Shown one piece after another: positions 16,432-26,097 of a stretch of 64,000 bases of DNA. The stretch comes from Anoxybacter fermentans (GTDB lineage: Bacteria; Bacillota; Halanaerobiia; DY22613): contig NZ_CP016379.1 of assembly GCF_003991135.1 (NCBI RefSeq), forward strand, positions 620,001-684,000. The letters are read 5' to 3'. The translations under genes and the position numbers were made by a program. The notes under the pieces are model-generated. The model was not told where the DNA came from and did no database searches. It worked only from the letters and a program-made list of their open reading frames with translations. Positions within the stretch are counted from its first letter, which is position 1. Each line of letters starts with the position of its first letter.

Positions 16432-16711
16432 TTAATCATATCTTAATGAAGGAATTTTTCATTATTTGTCTAATTTTTAATATAAGAAAAAGGTGATAGA
16501 AAAAATTATTAGAGTAAAATAATGGGAAATGAGATTAAATGAAATTAGCTCTTAAATTCTCCCAATTGCTCTCTTTTTCAAAGGTGAAATTTTACGGCAA
16601 AATGCAAAAAAACGGCTGATTTGAGCAAAATTTTGCTGATTAGAAAGGCTATTTGTTTTCTAACTGAAGTGGGATAAAGCTTGAAATATAGCCAACCTTG
16701 GACGATGACGG
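16432..16711 (+). promoter_or_regulatory. CRISPR leader 1
   Basis: About 280 bases of AT-rich noncoding DNA ending directly at the first CRISPR repeat. It is repeated, more than 90 percent identical by eye, at 24973-25249 before the second repeat locus, including the last 45 bases before the repeat (GATAAAGCTTGAAATATAGC and GGACGATGACGG). That duplication and position identify it as the leader that holds the array promoter. Confidence 0.75.
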
Positions 16712-16895
16712 GTTAGAATCTAAGTTCCACTAAAACAAGGATTGAAACTTTGTGACGGTTTGAATTATGATCCAAGTTTCATATAGTTAGAATCTAAGTT
16801 CCACTAAAACAAGGATTGAAACTCTTTGAGAATTACACGGACCCGACCTGTATCATAAGTTAGAATCTAAGTTCCACTAAAACAAGGATTGAAAC
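16712..16895 (+). CRISPR. CRISPR array 1: three repeats, two spacers
   Basis: Three identical 37-base repeats at 16712-16748, 16786-16822 and 16859-16895, beginning GTTAGAATCTAAGTTCC and ending CAAGGATTGAAAC (the terminal ATTGAAAC is the typical crRNA 5' handle). Spacers are 37 and 36 bases. A weak partial match (GTTAGAAAATTAATT at 16946) may be a decayed further repeat. The spacers match nothing I can see in the window. The rest of 16896-17228 carries no gene; it should include the csm promoter, but none is clear. Confidence 0.95.
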
Positions 16896-17228
16896 TAACC
16901 TTCAGTTATTACATAATCACCTATTCTGAAGACAAACTTTGTTGAGTTAGAAAATTAATTTATCAAAAAAGTTGTTAGTTTAGCTAATTCTTGAAAAACA
17001 CTTTCAATATATTGGAAAAAATTAAGCAAAGTGTAGTTTTCATATTTCATGGAGGTTTAAGAGAAAGTGAAGTACAAAAGAACCATTAAAAAGAACTTTT
17101 TAAAGATTAATTTTTTTGACTTGCAATATAGTTACTTTGTTGTTTTTAGTATTATTTATCAAAAATTTAATATTTTGAACGGGAGTTTTAATATAATTGA
17201 AGAATTATATTATTAGGAGGTGGAATTG

Positions 17229-19577
17229 TTGGATAAAGATAGGATATATTTGGCTGCCTTGTTACATGATGTTGGTAAATTCTTAGAAAGAGCTAAATAT
17301 TATGGAGATAAAAATTTAGCTCGATTATTATTAAACAAATTAGAGTTTAGTAATAAAAGTTATTTTTTTTCTAGTTGTTTAGAAGAGGTTATTCAATCTG
17401 TTTTATATCATTATGAACCAAGAGATGATTTTGAAAGAATTATTCAACTGGCTGATTGGTTGTCTTCATCTGAAGGAAGAGATGAGAAAGAGAATACAGA
17501 TAATGTAGATGTTTATTATAAGATGCCTTTGCAATCTATTTTTGGAAGACTATTTAAGGAAGAAAAAAAATATGGGTACAAACTAAAAAAAATGTCTTTA
17601 GAGACTATTTTTCCAGAGGATGGTTTAAAAGAAATTTCTTACAGGGATTATGTAGATGATTTTTTAGATGAATTAGTGAAAGTGAATAATGAATCACAAT
17701 TGTATTATCTTTTAGAAAAGTATTTATGGAGTGTACCAGAACAAGCAAGTGGTTGTTATACTGATATTTCACTTTTTGATCATTCTAAAACTACAGCAGC
17801 TATTGCTGTTTGTCTTTACCATCAGTATCAAGCAGGTGAATTGGATAAAAAAGAGCTGAATTTGATGACTGATAGTACTAAAAATCAATTTTTATTAATA
17901 AATGCTGATATTTCTGGCATTCAGGATTTTATTTTTAATATTTCTTCTAAAGGAGCCAGTAAAAGTTTAAAGGGCCGTTCGGTCTATATAACTTTAATTT
18001 CAGAAATAGTTGCGAGATATATTATAGATGAATTGGAATTAAAGGAAGCCAATTTGCTTTATAATGGCGGAGGTAATTTTTATATTTTAGCTCCGGCATG
18101 TAAAGAAGAAAAATTAAAAGAAGTTAGAAAAAATATTTTGGAAACCCTTTTGAATGCACACAATGGAGAACTTTATTTTGCAATTGCTGGACTGCCCTTT
18201 TCACCTGCTGATTTTAGTAACTTTGCCGAATTATGGACCAGGGCAAGTAGAAAGGTGGCAGAATTAAAGCAAAAAAAATGGAGTGAGATTGATTTAAAGA
18301 GTAATTTTAAAAAAATATTTGGCCCTTTAAATGATGGAGAGAGCCAGAATAATACTTGTGATGTTTGTGGAGTGAGTAGAAAGAATAGGGAACTAATATC
18401 TAATGAAGATGATCTAAAGATTTGTAGTATGTGTAATAGTTTTATCGAATTGACAAAAGAGAAGCTAAAAGAGGCTAATTATTATATTATCAAAAGGGGC
18501 AATTATGGTGAAAACAAATCTATTAACAATTATAATGATGTTTTTAAGTCTTTTGGTTATCAAATCGATTTTTTAAAAAGCTTTGATAATAAAAAATCAT
18601 CAAATGAACTAGTTTACAAAATAAATGACACAAATTTTTTGGAAGAAGGTTGTGATGGTTTTATATTTGGCGCGTATAATTTACCTATTAATGAAAAGGG
18701 AAATTTAATGACATTTGAAGAATTAGCAGTGAGAGCAGTACGGGAAGGCCGGGGAGATAAAAAATTAGGGGTTTTAAAACTTGATGTTGATAATTTGGGT
18801 TGGATTTTTATCAAAGGATTTGAAAAAAACAAGACTATTTCGCGGATTACTTCTTTAAGCAGGATGTTGGGGCTTTATTTTAAGGGATATATAAATTGTT
18901 TGATTAAGCAAAAAGGTTGGCAGAACAAAATTTATGTTGTTTTTTCTGGTGGTGATGATACTTTTATTGTCGGCAGTTGGAATACGATTATCGAGTTTGG
19001 AAAAGAGTTTTATGAAAGATTCAGGGATTATACCTGTCATCATTCTAAGATAACATTTTCGGCTGGCATTTCTATTTTTAGATATAATTTTCCTGTTGTT
19101 AAATTTGCTGAAATTACAGAAGGTGCTTTAGAAAGAGCTAAAAACTTTATTGAGGAAAATGAAAAGATACCTGGGAAAAATAAAATTTCTCTTTTTGGTG
19201 AGGTATTTAATTGGGAAGAATTTAAACGAATAATTGAAATAAAGGATGTATTGATTGACATAGTTAAGAGAAATGGAAACAAGCGCGCTATATTAAATAA
19301 GGTTATGAGGAGTACTAAAGGTTTTAAAAAAATATTGGAGCAATCGAATAAAAATCTTTTTGATAATTTAAGATTCTGGCGTTTGGTTTATTATTTACGA
19401 GAGTTAAATAAAAATAATAAAAATGATGAGAATGATGCAGAGAAAATTATTAATATTTACCAAAAAATAGTAATTAATAATTTGTTGCATAAAAAAGAAG
19501 TTAAAAAGATAATGATTATTCCGGTTGCAGTTAAAATGGCTGAGATGGAAACTAAAAAGTATAGTAAGGGGGATTAA
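17229..19577 (+). CDS. csm1: Type III-A CRISPR protein Cas10/Csm1
   Basis: Large subunit of the Csm effector: makes cyclic oligoadenylates through its palm domain when target RNA binds, and may cut DNA through its HD domain. About 782 residues. HD domain at the N-terminus (LLHDVGKF near residue 12, YHYEPRDD near 60), first palm (NADISGIQDF, GGGNFYILAP), zinc ribbon (CDVCG ... CSMCN near 377-405), second palm with the catalytic GGDD in VVFSGGDDTF near 573, then a helical C-terminal domain. All key motifs look intact. Start: TTG at 17229, eight bases after AGGAGG; an in-frame GTG overlaps that site. It heads csm1-csm6, all closely spaced or overlapping. Confidence 0.95.
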   Translation: MDKDRIYLAALLHDVGKFLERAKYYGDKNLARLLLNKLEFSNKSYFFSSCLEEVIQSVLYHYEPRDDFERIIQLADWLSSSEGRDEKENTDNVDVYYKMPLQSIFGRLFKEEKKYGYKLKKMSLETIFPEDGLKEISYRDYVDDFLDELVKVNNESQLYYLLEKYLWSVPEQASGCYTDISLFDHSKTTAAIAVCLYHQYQAGELDKKELNLMTDSTKNQFLLINADISGIQDFIFNISSKGASKSLKGRSVYITLISEIVARYIIDELELKEANLLYNGGGNFYILAPACKEEKLKEVRKNILETLLNAHNGELYFAIAGLPFSPADFSNFAELWTRASRKVAELKQKKWSEIDLKSNFKKIFGPLNDGESQNNTCDVCGVSRKNRELISNEDDLKICSMCNSFIELTKEKLKEANYYIIKRGNYGENKSINNYNDVFKSFGYQIDFLKSFDNKKSSNELVYKINDTNFLEEGCDGFIFGAYNLPINEKGNLMTFEELAVRAVREGRGDKKLGVLKLDVDNLGWIFIKGFEKNKTISRITSLSRMLGLYFKGYINCLIKQKGWQNKIYVVFSGGDDTFIVGSWNTIIEFGKEFYERFRDYTCHHSKITFSAGISIFRYNFPVVKFAEITEGALERAKNFIEENEKIPGKNKISLFGEVFNWEEFKRIIEIKDVLIDIVKRNGNKRAILNKVMRSTKGFKKILEQSNKNLFDNLRFWRLVYYLRELNKNNKNDENDAEKIINIYQKIVINNLLHKKEVKKIMIIPVAVKMAEMETKKYSKGD

Positions 19578-19580
19578 TCC

Positions 19581-20015
19581 ATGAAAAAAGAAAGAGGTAA
19601 AACTAAATATAAAAATGATAGGTTTTCAAATAGAAATGAGTTAATTAACTATTTCAAGAATGTAGTTTTAGATTTGGATAATGCTGATTATGATGAATTT
19701 TGTGAAAAAGTTAAAAAATATGCTGAGCAATTACGTCCACAGAAATATGACAAAACTAACAAGGTAACTACTTCTATGATTAGAAAAGTTTATAATAAAA
19801 TTATGAATGCTAAAAGTATAATTGATTTAAAAATGTTAAGACCTCAATTTGCTTATTTAGCAGGCCGTAATGAAAAGAATGTTGTATTAAAAGAGTTTAT
19901 AGAAATGCTAGATTCAATAGTTAAAAGTCTGAGAGACCAGAAACAATTGGTTTATTTTCAGAGATTTATGGAAGCGATTGTTGCTTATCGAAAATATGTT
20001 GGTGATGATGAATAA
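19581..20015 (+). CDS. csm2: Type III-A CRISPR small subunit Csm2
   Basis: 144 residues, highly charged and mostly helical, between csm1 and csm3, the usual place and size for the small subunit Csm2, which lines the crRNA-target duplex in the effector. The N-terminal 25 residues are very basic. The ATG follows AAGGGGGATTAATCC. Confidence 0.9.
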   Translation: MKKERGKTKYKNDRFSNRNELINYFKNVVLDLDNADYDEFCEKVKKYAEQLRPQKYDKTNKVTTSMIRKVYNKIMNAKSIIDLKMLRPQFAYLAGRNEKNVVLKEFIEMLDSIVKSLRDQKQLVYFQRFMEAIVAYRKYVGDDE

Positions 20016-20040
20016 TTAATAAAGAGAGAGGAGAGTTTTT

Positions 20041-20934
20041 ATGCAATTGAAAGGAAAGATTTTTATTGAGGGAAAAATAATTGTTAAAACAGGACTTATG
20101 ATTGGCGGTTCAGATACAGATGTTATGATCGGTGGAATTGAAAATAATGTTATCAAAAATTCAGAAGGAATACCGTATATTCCTGGTTCTTCTTTAAAAG
20201 GAAAGATTAGATGTCTTTTGGAATTGGCAGAAGGCAGATATCAGGGGTTAATTATTGTTTCTGAGAAAGATGATTCAGGAAAATTTAAGAAACATTATAA
20301 TGAATTTAATAATGCAGAAGAATATGAGAAAATTAAAAATAAATATAAAGATAATTCACAATATAAAATTAGTATTAAGGCTAATCACTGCAATTGTGGT
20401 GAGTGCGATATTTGTGCTATTTTTGGTGTATCTGCTAGTGTTAATTCAAAAGTGGGAAGAACTCGTTTGTATGTGAGAGATGCTGAATTAGATTTAATTC
20501 ACTTTGAAGAAAACAGAGATACATTGTTTAAGAATTTGGAATTAAACTATACAGAAAGCAAATGGGAAAATACCATTGACAGATTAACTTCTGCCGCTTC
20601 AAATCCTCGATTAACTGAAAGAGTACCTGCAGGAGCAAGATTTAATTTTAATTTAGTTTATAATATTTTTGAAGATGAAGACATAGACAGATTTAATTTT
20701 GTTTTAAAAGGGCTTAGATTATTGGAGGATGATTATTTAGGCGGTAGTGGCTCAAGGGGTTATGGAAAGATAAAGTTTGATGATTTAGAATTTACTATTA
20801 AGACATTAGAAGAATATGAGGGGAAAAATGTGGCTGTCCCAATTTATAATGGAGAGAAAAAAGATCTTTCCATTAGTTTTGAGGAATTAGATTTTAGTAA
20901 AGTAAAAAGGAGGATAATCAGTGAAAGTAGTTAA
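20041..20934 (+). CDS. csm3: Type III-A CRISPR backbone protein Csm3 (catalytic Asp replaced by Glu)
   Basis: RAMP backbone subunit that forms the crRNA-binding filament and normally cuts target RNA every six bases. 297 residues, longer than typical Csm3 because of a charged insertion (about residues 75-115) before a Cys cluster, CNCGECDIC (about 117-125). Typical motifs: IPGSSLKGKIR, ENTIDRLTSAASNPR, DYLGGSGSRGYGKI. In the segment IGGIENNVI, Glu34 occupies the place of the catalytic Asp known from Staphylococcus epidermidis Csm3 (Asp32 in IGAIDSPV). Glu might still act, or slicing could be reduced. Start ATG after GAGAGAGGAGAG; overlaps csm4 by 14 bases. Confidence 0.95.
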   Translation: MQLKGKIFIEGKIIVKTGLMIGGSDTDVMIGGIENNVIKNSEGIPYIPGSSLKGKIRCLLELAEGRYQGLIIVSEKDDSGKFKKHYNEFNNAEEYEKIKNKYKDNSQYKISIKANHCNCGECDICAIFGVSASVNSKVGRTRLYVRDAELDLIHFEENRDTLFKNLELNYTESKWENTIDRLTSAASNPRLTERVPAGARFNFNLVYNIFEDEDIDRFNFVLKGLRLLEDDYLGGSGSRGYGKIKFDDLEFTIKTLEEYEGKNVAVPIYNGEKKDLSISFEELDFSKVKRRIISESS

Positions 20935-22000
20935 ACTGCTTATTGGTGATAGAGCTAAATTTCATTTTGGTAATTATAAACGGGAACTAACAAGTGTTTT
21001 TTCTTCCGACAGTTTATTTTCAGCTATTATTAATAATTATGCCTTGCTTTATCCGGAAAAAACAGAACAGATAATTGATAAGTTTAGAAAAAGAGAGTAT
21101 TTAATATCATCTTGTTATTTGGGAATAGATTTTTGGAATGGAGAAAAAAAGAAAAAAACCATCTATTTCTTGATTAAACCATTTTGGAGAATAGGTAGGG
21201 ATAGAAATGAAGAAAATGATGATGATTTAAGAAAAAGAAAGATGATAAAAAAATTAAAATATCTTTCGTTGAATGTTTATAATGATTTGTTAAATGCGTG
21301 GAATGAGGAGAAAGGTTTTTTTGAGTATGATTTATCCGCTCAATTTATTATAGGCAATAAATTTTGTATAAGTAATCAAGAGGTAGATGATTTGAATTTA
21401 ACTTTTGAAGAGAAAAGAAAACTCGCAGATTTAAACTTCATTAAAGAATATTCTACTCCTAAAGTTGCAGTAAACAGAATAACAAATAAATCTGAAGCAT
21501 TTTATTATGAGAATAATATAGAACTTTCATATAAGAAAATTGGTGATTATACATTAAAACCATTTTTTTACTTTTTGGCAAATCAAGCTTTTGTTGAAAA
21601 TAAAGAAATCAGAGCATCTTTGAATTTATTATGTGATGAAGGTCTTGGCGGCAGGAGAAGTATGGGAATAGGCCAATTTCAAAATTGCGTGTATGAAGAT
21701 ATTACAGGGGTTTTAAGTCATGAGGGAAATAAATATATTTCACTTTCAATAGTTTTTCCTAAAAAAGAAGAAGTTGATAATGTATTAAGTTATAATCTTG
21801 TTAAAAGAAATGGTTATATATTTTCAAATGGTGGACGGGCTTTTAGAAAAAAAGATGTCAGGGTCATGCAGGAGGGTAGTATTTTTAATTGCAAAGTTGA
21901 AGGACAGTTTTTGGATCTAAAACCTGAGGGTTTTAAATTGCCACATAAAGTTTATTTAAATGGGAATAGTTTCTTAATTGGATTTGGAGGCGGTAAATAA
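20921..22000 (+). CDS. csm4: Type III-A CRISPR protein Csm4
   Basis: 359-residue RAMP protein that caps the 5' handle end of the crRNA and contacts Csm1. Typical features: FHFGNYKRELTSVFSSDSLFSAI at the N-terminus (read in parts) and the glycine-rich GLGGRRSMGIGQF near residue 243. The GTG start lies inside the end of csm3 with AGGAGG upstream, implying translational coupling. Confidence 0.93.
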   Translation: MKVVKLLIGDRAKFHFGNYKRELTSVFSSDSLFSAIINNYALLYPEKTEQIIDKFRKREYLISSCYLGIDFWNGEKKKKTIYFLIKPFWRIGRDRNEENDDDLRKRKMIKKLKYLSLNVYNDLLNAWNEEKGFFEYDLSAQFIIGNKFCISNQEVDDLNLTFEEKRKLADLNFIKEYSTPKVAVNRITNKSEAFYYENNIELSYKKIGDYTLKPFFYFLANQAFVENKEIRASLNLLCDEGLGGRRSMGIGQFQNCVYEDITGVLSHEGNKYISLSIVFPKKEEVDNVLSYNLVKRNGYIFSNGGRAFRKKDVRVMQEGSIFNCKVEGQFLDLKPEGFKLPHKVYLNGNSFLIGFGGGK

Positions 22001-23100
22001 TGAATTTAGTTTTAGAAATATTAACGCCTATGCATATTGGAAATGGAGATGTTTTATCTCCTTATAGTGATTATATTTATAAGGATGGACAGATTTATTA
22101 TATTAATCACCAAAAGCTGGAAGATTTCATCTTTAAATTAGATAATGCCAGCTCTTTAATTGATAAGTTTGTAGATATTATTAAAAAGCAAGCAAGTGGT
22201 AATCAAAGTTCGAAATATAAGTTGGAGAATTTTTTTGAAGCTAATAATCTTGATATAAAAGAGTTTACTGATAAGATAGTTGATTGTAATACTGATATTA
22301 AAAATAAACAGATTTTAAAGTGTATTTATACAGGTAGTAGGCCTTACATACCGGGGAGTACTTTAAAAGGTGCTATTAGAACCAGTTTGATTTATGGTTA
22401 TTTAAAAAGAAATAGTTATAACTTAAATGAAATTATAAGTATATGGAAACAAAACAAATATAGTTATATAGGGCAAGATATCTTTGGAAAATTTAGTCGG
22501 GATATAATGAAGTTTTTACAGGTTTCAGATACTGAGCCTTTTTCTGATACTGATATTGAAATAATAGAAACATATAGAGTAGATATTGAATCAGGCAAAA
22601 CAAAAAATCCGGTGGTTTTTGAATGTTTAAAAAGAAATTTGTCAACAAAATTTAGTATGACCAGCAAAGGGAAAAAAAATTATCATCATTTAGAAGATGA
22701 TTTTGATTATTTGTATGAACAAAATGAAGCAGTTATATTTGACTATATTAATGATTTCTTTGAAGATGCTATTAAGCGAGAGATCAGTGAACTTAAAAGT
22801 AAATATAAAGGCAAAGGTGAAAATCCATTTTTAAATATAATCAGTTTTTATGAGCAGCTTTTAAATGAGATAATGGAATTTAAACAAAATAAAAATGGTG
22901 CTGTATTGAGGATAGGGGCTGGTAAAACATTTTTTGAAAATACGATAAATAATATTTTTAGTAAAAATGAATTTGAGGAAATAAAAAAAATAAAGAAAAT
23001 CAAAAACAATAATCCTTTTCCCAAAACCAGGACTGTGGTTGTGGATTGTGAAATTATAAAAAATAGTCTGGGTTGGATTAAAATTTATAAGGAGGAATAA
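22000..23100 (+). CDS. csm5: Type III-A CRISPR protein Csm5
   Basis: 366-residue RAMP protein at the 3' end of the crRNA, needed for crRNA maturation with host nucleases. It starts LVLEILTPMHIGNGD and has the RAMP motif YIPGSTLKGAIRTSLIYG near residue 115. Its ATG overlaps the csm4 stop (AATAATG). Confidence 0.93.
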   Translation: MNLVLEILTPMHIGNGDVLSPYSDYIYKDGQIYYINHQKLEDFIFKLDNASSLIDKFVDIIKKQASGNQSSKYKLENFFEANNLDIKEFTDKIVDCNTDIKNKQILKCIYTGSRPYIPGSTLKGAIRTSLIYGYLKRNSYNLNEIISIWKQNKYSYIGQDIFGKFSRDIMKFLQVSDTEPFSDTDIEIIETYRVDIESGKTKNPVVFECLKRNLSTKFSMTSKGKKNYHHLEDDFDYLYEQNEAVIFDYINDFFEDAIKREISELKSKYKGKGENPFLNIISFYEQLLNEIMEFKQNKNGAVLRIGAGKTFFENTINNIFSKNEFEEIKKIKKIKNNNPFPKTRTVVVDCEIIKNSLGWIKIYKEE

Positions 23101-23102
23101 TT

Positions 23103-24608
23103 ATGGCTACATGTGCATATTACATTTTAGGAAATAGTGATTTGAAGGTTATTGATATGGATGGTAATGAAATCTCTAAAGTGGATAATTTTCGAGAATA
23201 TACTAGGGAGTTAGCAGATATTCTTAAAAATACAAATAGTACTGCAAAAAAAGATTTTTTAAAATTTGATAAAGAAGTAGAAATAAAATTTCAAAATAAA
23301 GGAGAAAAAAATATTTTAAAAATAAGTAAAATACGTATGCCAATTTTTACAGCTTATATAGATAAAATTAATCAAACACAACATAAAAAACCTGATAAAA
23401 TTATTTTTTTCTATACTAATCAGGAAAATCCAGATAAAGGGGATACAATTTATTTATATCAAATTATTCGTTTATTTGCACAAAAAAGATATAGATATAA
23501 TGAAAGTGATATTTGTGGAATAGAAGTAAGTTGTAACCCTTCTAATTATGAAGAGGTGGGAAGATTTTACGATGAATATTTTGAGAAAAATGAAGAACAA
23601 ATTAAATACAATTCTATGAATTACATTTTATCTACTACAGGCACCCCTGCAATGACTAATATATTGTCAGTAAAGATGTTGGATTATCCACACCAATATT
23701 ATTATGGAGAACGAGCCGATAATGGTGGTACTAGAATTATTGAATTGAATTATTTTACTAAATTGAATTGTGATAGGTATCGTCGATTAATTGATAGAAC
23801 CATTAAAGATCTTTGCTATAATAATGCCAGTGAGATTTTTAAGGAATCTCCTTTCAGAAAGAAATTTGAAGTTCGACAATTATTGAAAGTAGCATATCAT
23901 TTGCGGAATTTTAATTTTGAAAATGCTTATGAAGAGGCGGAAATATTAGAACAAAATAAATGGTTGTTGGATAGAGTATCAGATTTGCAACTAAAAACTG
24001 AAGAACGTTTAAGTTTGATATATGATTTTATGGAAATTTCTCTGGAAAACCATAAGTATCTGGAGACTGTTGCGTTGCTTTTTGGTCTTTTAGATAATTT
24101 AAGACAGTATTTGTTTGAAAAGACATTTAGAATAAAAATTAAAGATGAGAAAACTAATAGTTTTTCTGAGTTTAATAATTTTATTGAAAGCAAACCTGAT
24201 TTAAAAAGTTATTTTGATAAAAAAGGTATTAAATATAAAAATGCACCTACAAAAGTTGTATTAAATAAAATTTTATCAGATTTTCTCAAATATGGTGATA
24301 AAAAAACTCCTGAAGATAGACGAAATTCTAATTATATAGAAAGATTTTTTCAACTTAATGAAAAGGTAGAACATTTACAAGATTTACGTAATATGACACC
24401 TTTTGCCCATGGTGTTAAAGGAATAATTCTAGAAGATATTTGTAATCTTAAAAATACCATAAGCGATATTTTAGAATTTTTAAAACTAATTGATATCAAG
24501 AAAGAAAACGATGATAAAAAAAATAATAAAAAAGATGACAAAAAAGATGAGGATAATATTTTTAAAAAGATTAATAATGCAATTATAGAATTACTTGAAA
24601 AATATTAA
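23103..24608 (+). CDS. csm6: CARF-HEPN ribonuclease, Csm6 family
   Basis: 501 residues. The N-terminal half is CARF-like (Rossmann-type ring-nucleotide sensor), with ILSTTGTPAMTN near residue 175 as the nucleotide-binding loop. The C-terminal half is helical with a HEPN active-site motif R-X6-H (Arg429 to His436 in LRNMTPFAHG). It should bind cyclic oligoadenylate made by Csm1 and cut RNA nonspecifically. The tail (about 465-495) is an unusual run of Lys, Asp and Asn. The subfamily (Csm6 versus Csx1-like) and the preferred ring size cannot be decided by eye. It starts three bases after csm5 and ends the operon. Confidence 0.8.
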   Translation: MATCAYYILGNSDLKVIDMDGNEISKVDNFREYTRELADILKNTNSTAKKDFLKFDKEVEIKFQNKGEKNILKISKIRMPIFTAYIDKINQTQHKKPDKIIFFYTNQENPDKGDTIYLYQIIRLFAQKRYRYNESDICGIEVSCNPSNYEEVGRFYDEYFEKNEEQIKYNSMNYILSTTGTPAMTNILSVKMLDYPHQYYYGERADNGGTRIIELNYFTKLNCDRYRRLIDRTIKDLCYNNASEIFKESPFRKKFEVRQLLKVAYHLRNFNFENAYEEAEILEQNKWLLDRVSDLQLKTEERLSLIYDFMEISLENHKYLETVALLFGLLDNLRQYLFEKTFRIKIKDEKTNSFSEFNNFIESKPDLKSYFDKKGIKYKNAPTKVVLNKILSDFLKYGDKKTPEDRRNSNYIERFFQLNEKVEHLQDLRNMTPFAHGVKGIILEDICNLKNTISDILEFLKLIDIKKENDDKKNNKKDDKKDEDNIFKKINNAIIELLEKY

Positions 24609-24780
24609 TTATATGCTGATTTTTTGCTGGATGGAGTAAAGATGAGGATAATTGCAGTCAGAAATATAGAATTTTTAATAACCTTTAGGCTTCAGACGAC
24701 ATTCTTTTTTGATTGTTTTAGAATGCTATTTTTATATTCTGGCGGATCTTTGTAGAATATTATTTTCATTTAAAGTTCAA
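24609..24780. other. Intergenic stretch after the csm operon
   Basis: AT-rich, without a gene or clear terminator. A palindromic element follows at once. Confidence 0.5.
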
Positions 24781-24972
24781 ACTGTAAAAAGTTAATTTTT
24801 CTAACCATCCAGAGCTTGATTTTAGCTGAAACAAGACTTTCGAATCAAAGGGCCGTTCTGGCCCTTGATTAGCTCATCAACATCCTCATATGAGGCCTTA
24901 TTTCGACTGAAATCTCGCTAAGATGGTTTAACGAAAAATTTCTATGTCGCTCAAAATTAGTTTTTTTGCAGT
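24781..24972 (-). repeat. Long palindromic interspersed element, copy 6 (subfamily II, left arm shortened)
   Basis: 192 bp, same orientation and position before a CRISPR leader as copy 5. Ends ACTGTAAAAAG and TTTTTTGCAGT. The left outer arm has lost about 15 bases (no CGCTTC...GAAATTTTTCG stretch), while the right half matches copy 5 closely. It is part of the duplicated block that flanks the csm operon. Confidence 0.88.
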
Positions 24973-25249
24973 TTAATCATATTAATAAAGGAATTTTTCA
25001 TTATTTGTTTAATTTTTAATATAAGAAAAAAGTGATAGAAAAAATTATGGAGTAAAATAATGGGAAATACGATTAAATGAAATTAGCTCTTAAATTTTCC
25101 CAATTGCTCTCTTTTTCAAAGGTGAAATTTTACGGCAAAATGCAAAAAAACGACTGATTTAAGCAAAAATTTGCTGATTAGAAAGGCCATTTATATTCTA
25201 ACTGAAGTGGGATAAAGCTTGAAATATAGCCAACCTTGGACGATGACGG
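24973..25249 (+). promoter_or_regulatory. CRISPR leader 2
   Basis: Near-identical copy of leader 1 (16432-16711) in the same orientation, ending directly at a CRISPR repeat with the same GGACGATGACGG. Differences are scattered single bases plus small indels. Confidence 0.75.
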
Positions 25250-25320
25250 GTTAGAATCTAAGTTCCACTAAAACAAGGATTGAAACTCACGTGGTTATCT
25301 AAATCCACTAAAACAAATAA
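25250..25320 (+). CRISPR. CRISPR locus 2: one intact and one decayed repeat
   Basis: One repeat identical to those of array 1 at 25250-25286. Seven bases later a partial repeat follows (GTTATCTAAATCCACTAAAA from 25294), lacking several bases and the GATTGAAAC end. There is no normal spacer between them. cas6 begins 137 bases after the intact repeat. Confidence 0.8.
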
Positions 25321-25422
25321 ATGTTTATCAAAGTTGCAATCTAGACTCTGTTAAGTAGGAGACTGAAAGACAGGTCTATTAGAAAAAAATCAGGTGTACA
25401 GGAATAATTGAGGAGGTTATGG

Positions 25423-26097
25423 ATGATAATTAAACAATCAATATTACAATTTGAGATTGGTGAAAACCTATCATTGAATTATGGACATTATCTTCGTGGA
25501 TATTTTGCTAATCGTTTTTCAGAGGTATTATTTCATAATCATCTGCAGGATGGAAAATTAAGATATGGTTATCCATTGATCCAATATAAAATTGTTGAAG
25601 GTAAACCTATTGTTATAGGTTTAAATGAAGGAGCAGATTTACTTGGCAAATATTTTCTTGATTTAACAGAACTGGTGTTAAGAAATAAGGTATATAAAGG
25701 TTTTGAGAAAAAACTAGAGGTTAAGAATATAAAAATAAAAACTACTTCAACAATGAAATATTGTTATCAATTTCTTTCTCCCTGGGTAGCGTTAAATCAA
25801 AAGAATTATCATATATATTTACAGAATAAAAATTCTATGCATTTTAATGAAAAAGAATTTTTACAGAGATTATTGGTGGGGAATATATTAAGTTTTGCAA
25901 AATCAATTGGTTGGTGGGTAGAATCACAGATATTTATTTTACCGGAAGTGCGTCAGGTGATGGTTAATTTTAAAGGCCAAAAGTTGATAGGCTTTGTGGG
26001 GCATTTTTATTCTAATGTGGCTCTTCCAGATTTGATAGGGTTAGGCAATTCATCAGCCAGAGGGTTTGGAACAATTAAGAGAAAGGTTAGAATCTAA
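25423..26097 (+). CDS. cas6: CRISPR pre-crRNA endoribonuclease Cas6
   Basis: 224-residue RAMP-type protein with the C-terminal glycine-rich motif GLGNSSARGFGTIKRK (about residues 204-219), typical of Cas6, which cuts within repeats of the pre-crRNA. The catalytic residue cannot be fixed by eye; H15 in NYGHYLRG is one candidate. Start: ATG at 25423 with AGGAGG six bases upstream (a TTG 15 bases earlier precedes that site and is rejected). The gene lies between two CRISPR repeats in the same direction, and its last codons, Val-Arg-Ile-stop, are the first 12 bases of a CRISPR repeat (GTTAGAATCTAA at 26086-26097). The leader-2 transcript would therefore carry the cas6 message. Confidence 0.88.
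   Translation: MIIKQSILQFEIGENLSLNYGHYLRGYFANRFSEVLFHNHLQDGKLRYGYPLIQYKIVEGKPIVIGLNEGADLLGKYFLDLTELVLRNKVYKGFEKKLEVKNIKIKTTSTMKYCYQFLSPWVALNQKNYHIYLQNKNSMHFNEKEFLQRLLVGNILSFAKSIGWWVESQIFILPEVRQVMVNFKGQKLIGFVGHFYSNVALPDLIGLGNSSARGFGTIKRKVRI

Noticed and set aside
16946-16990. Possible fourth CRISPR repeat
   Set aside because: Only the first seven bases match well (GTTAGAA); the rest is AT-rich, so chance is likely.
17101-17160. TTGACT followed by TAGTAT as csm promoter
   Set aside because: Spacer of about 25 bases is outside the normal range, so not reported as a promoter.
20255-20476. 73-codon frame inside csm3
   Set aside because: Shadow of the well-supported csm3 frame.
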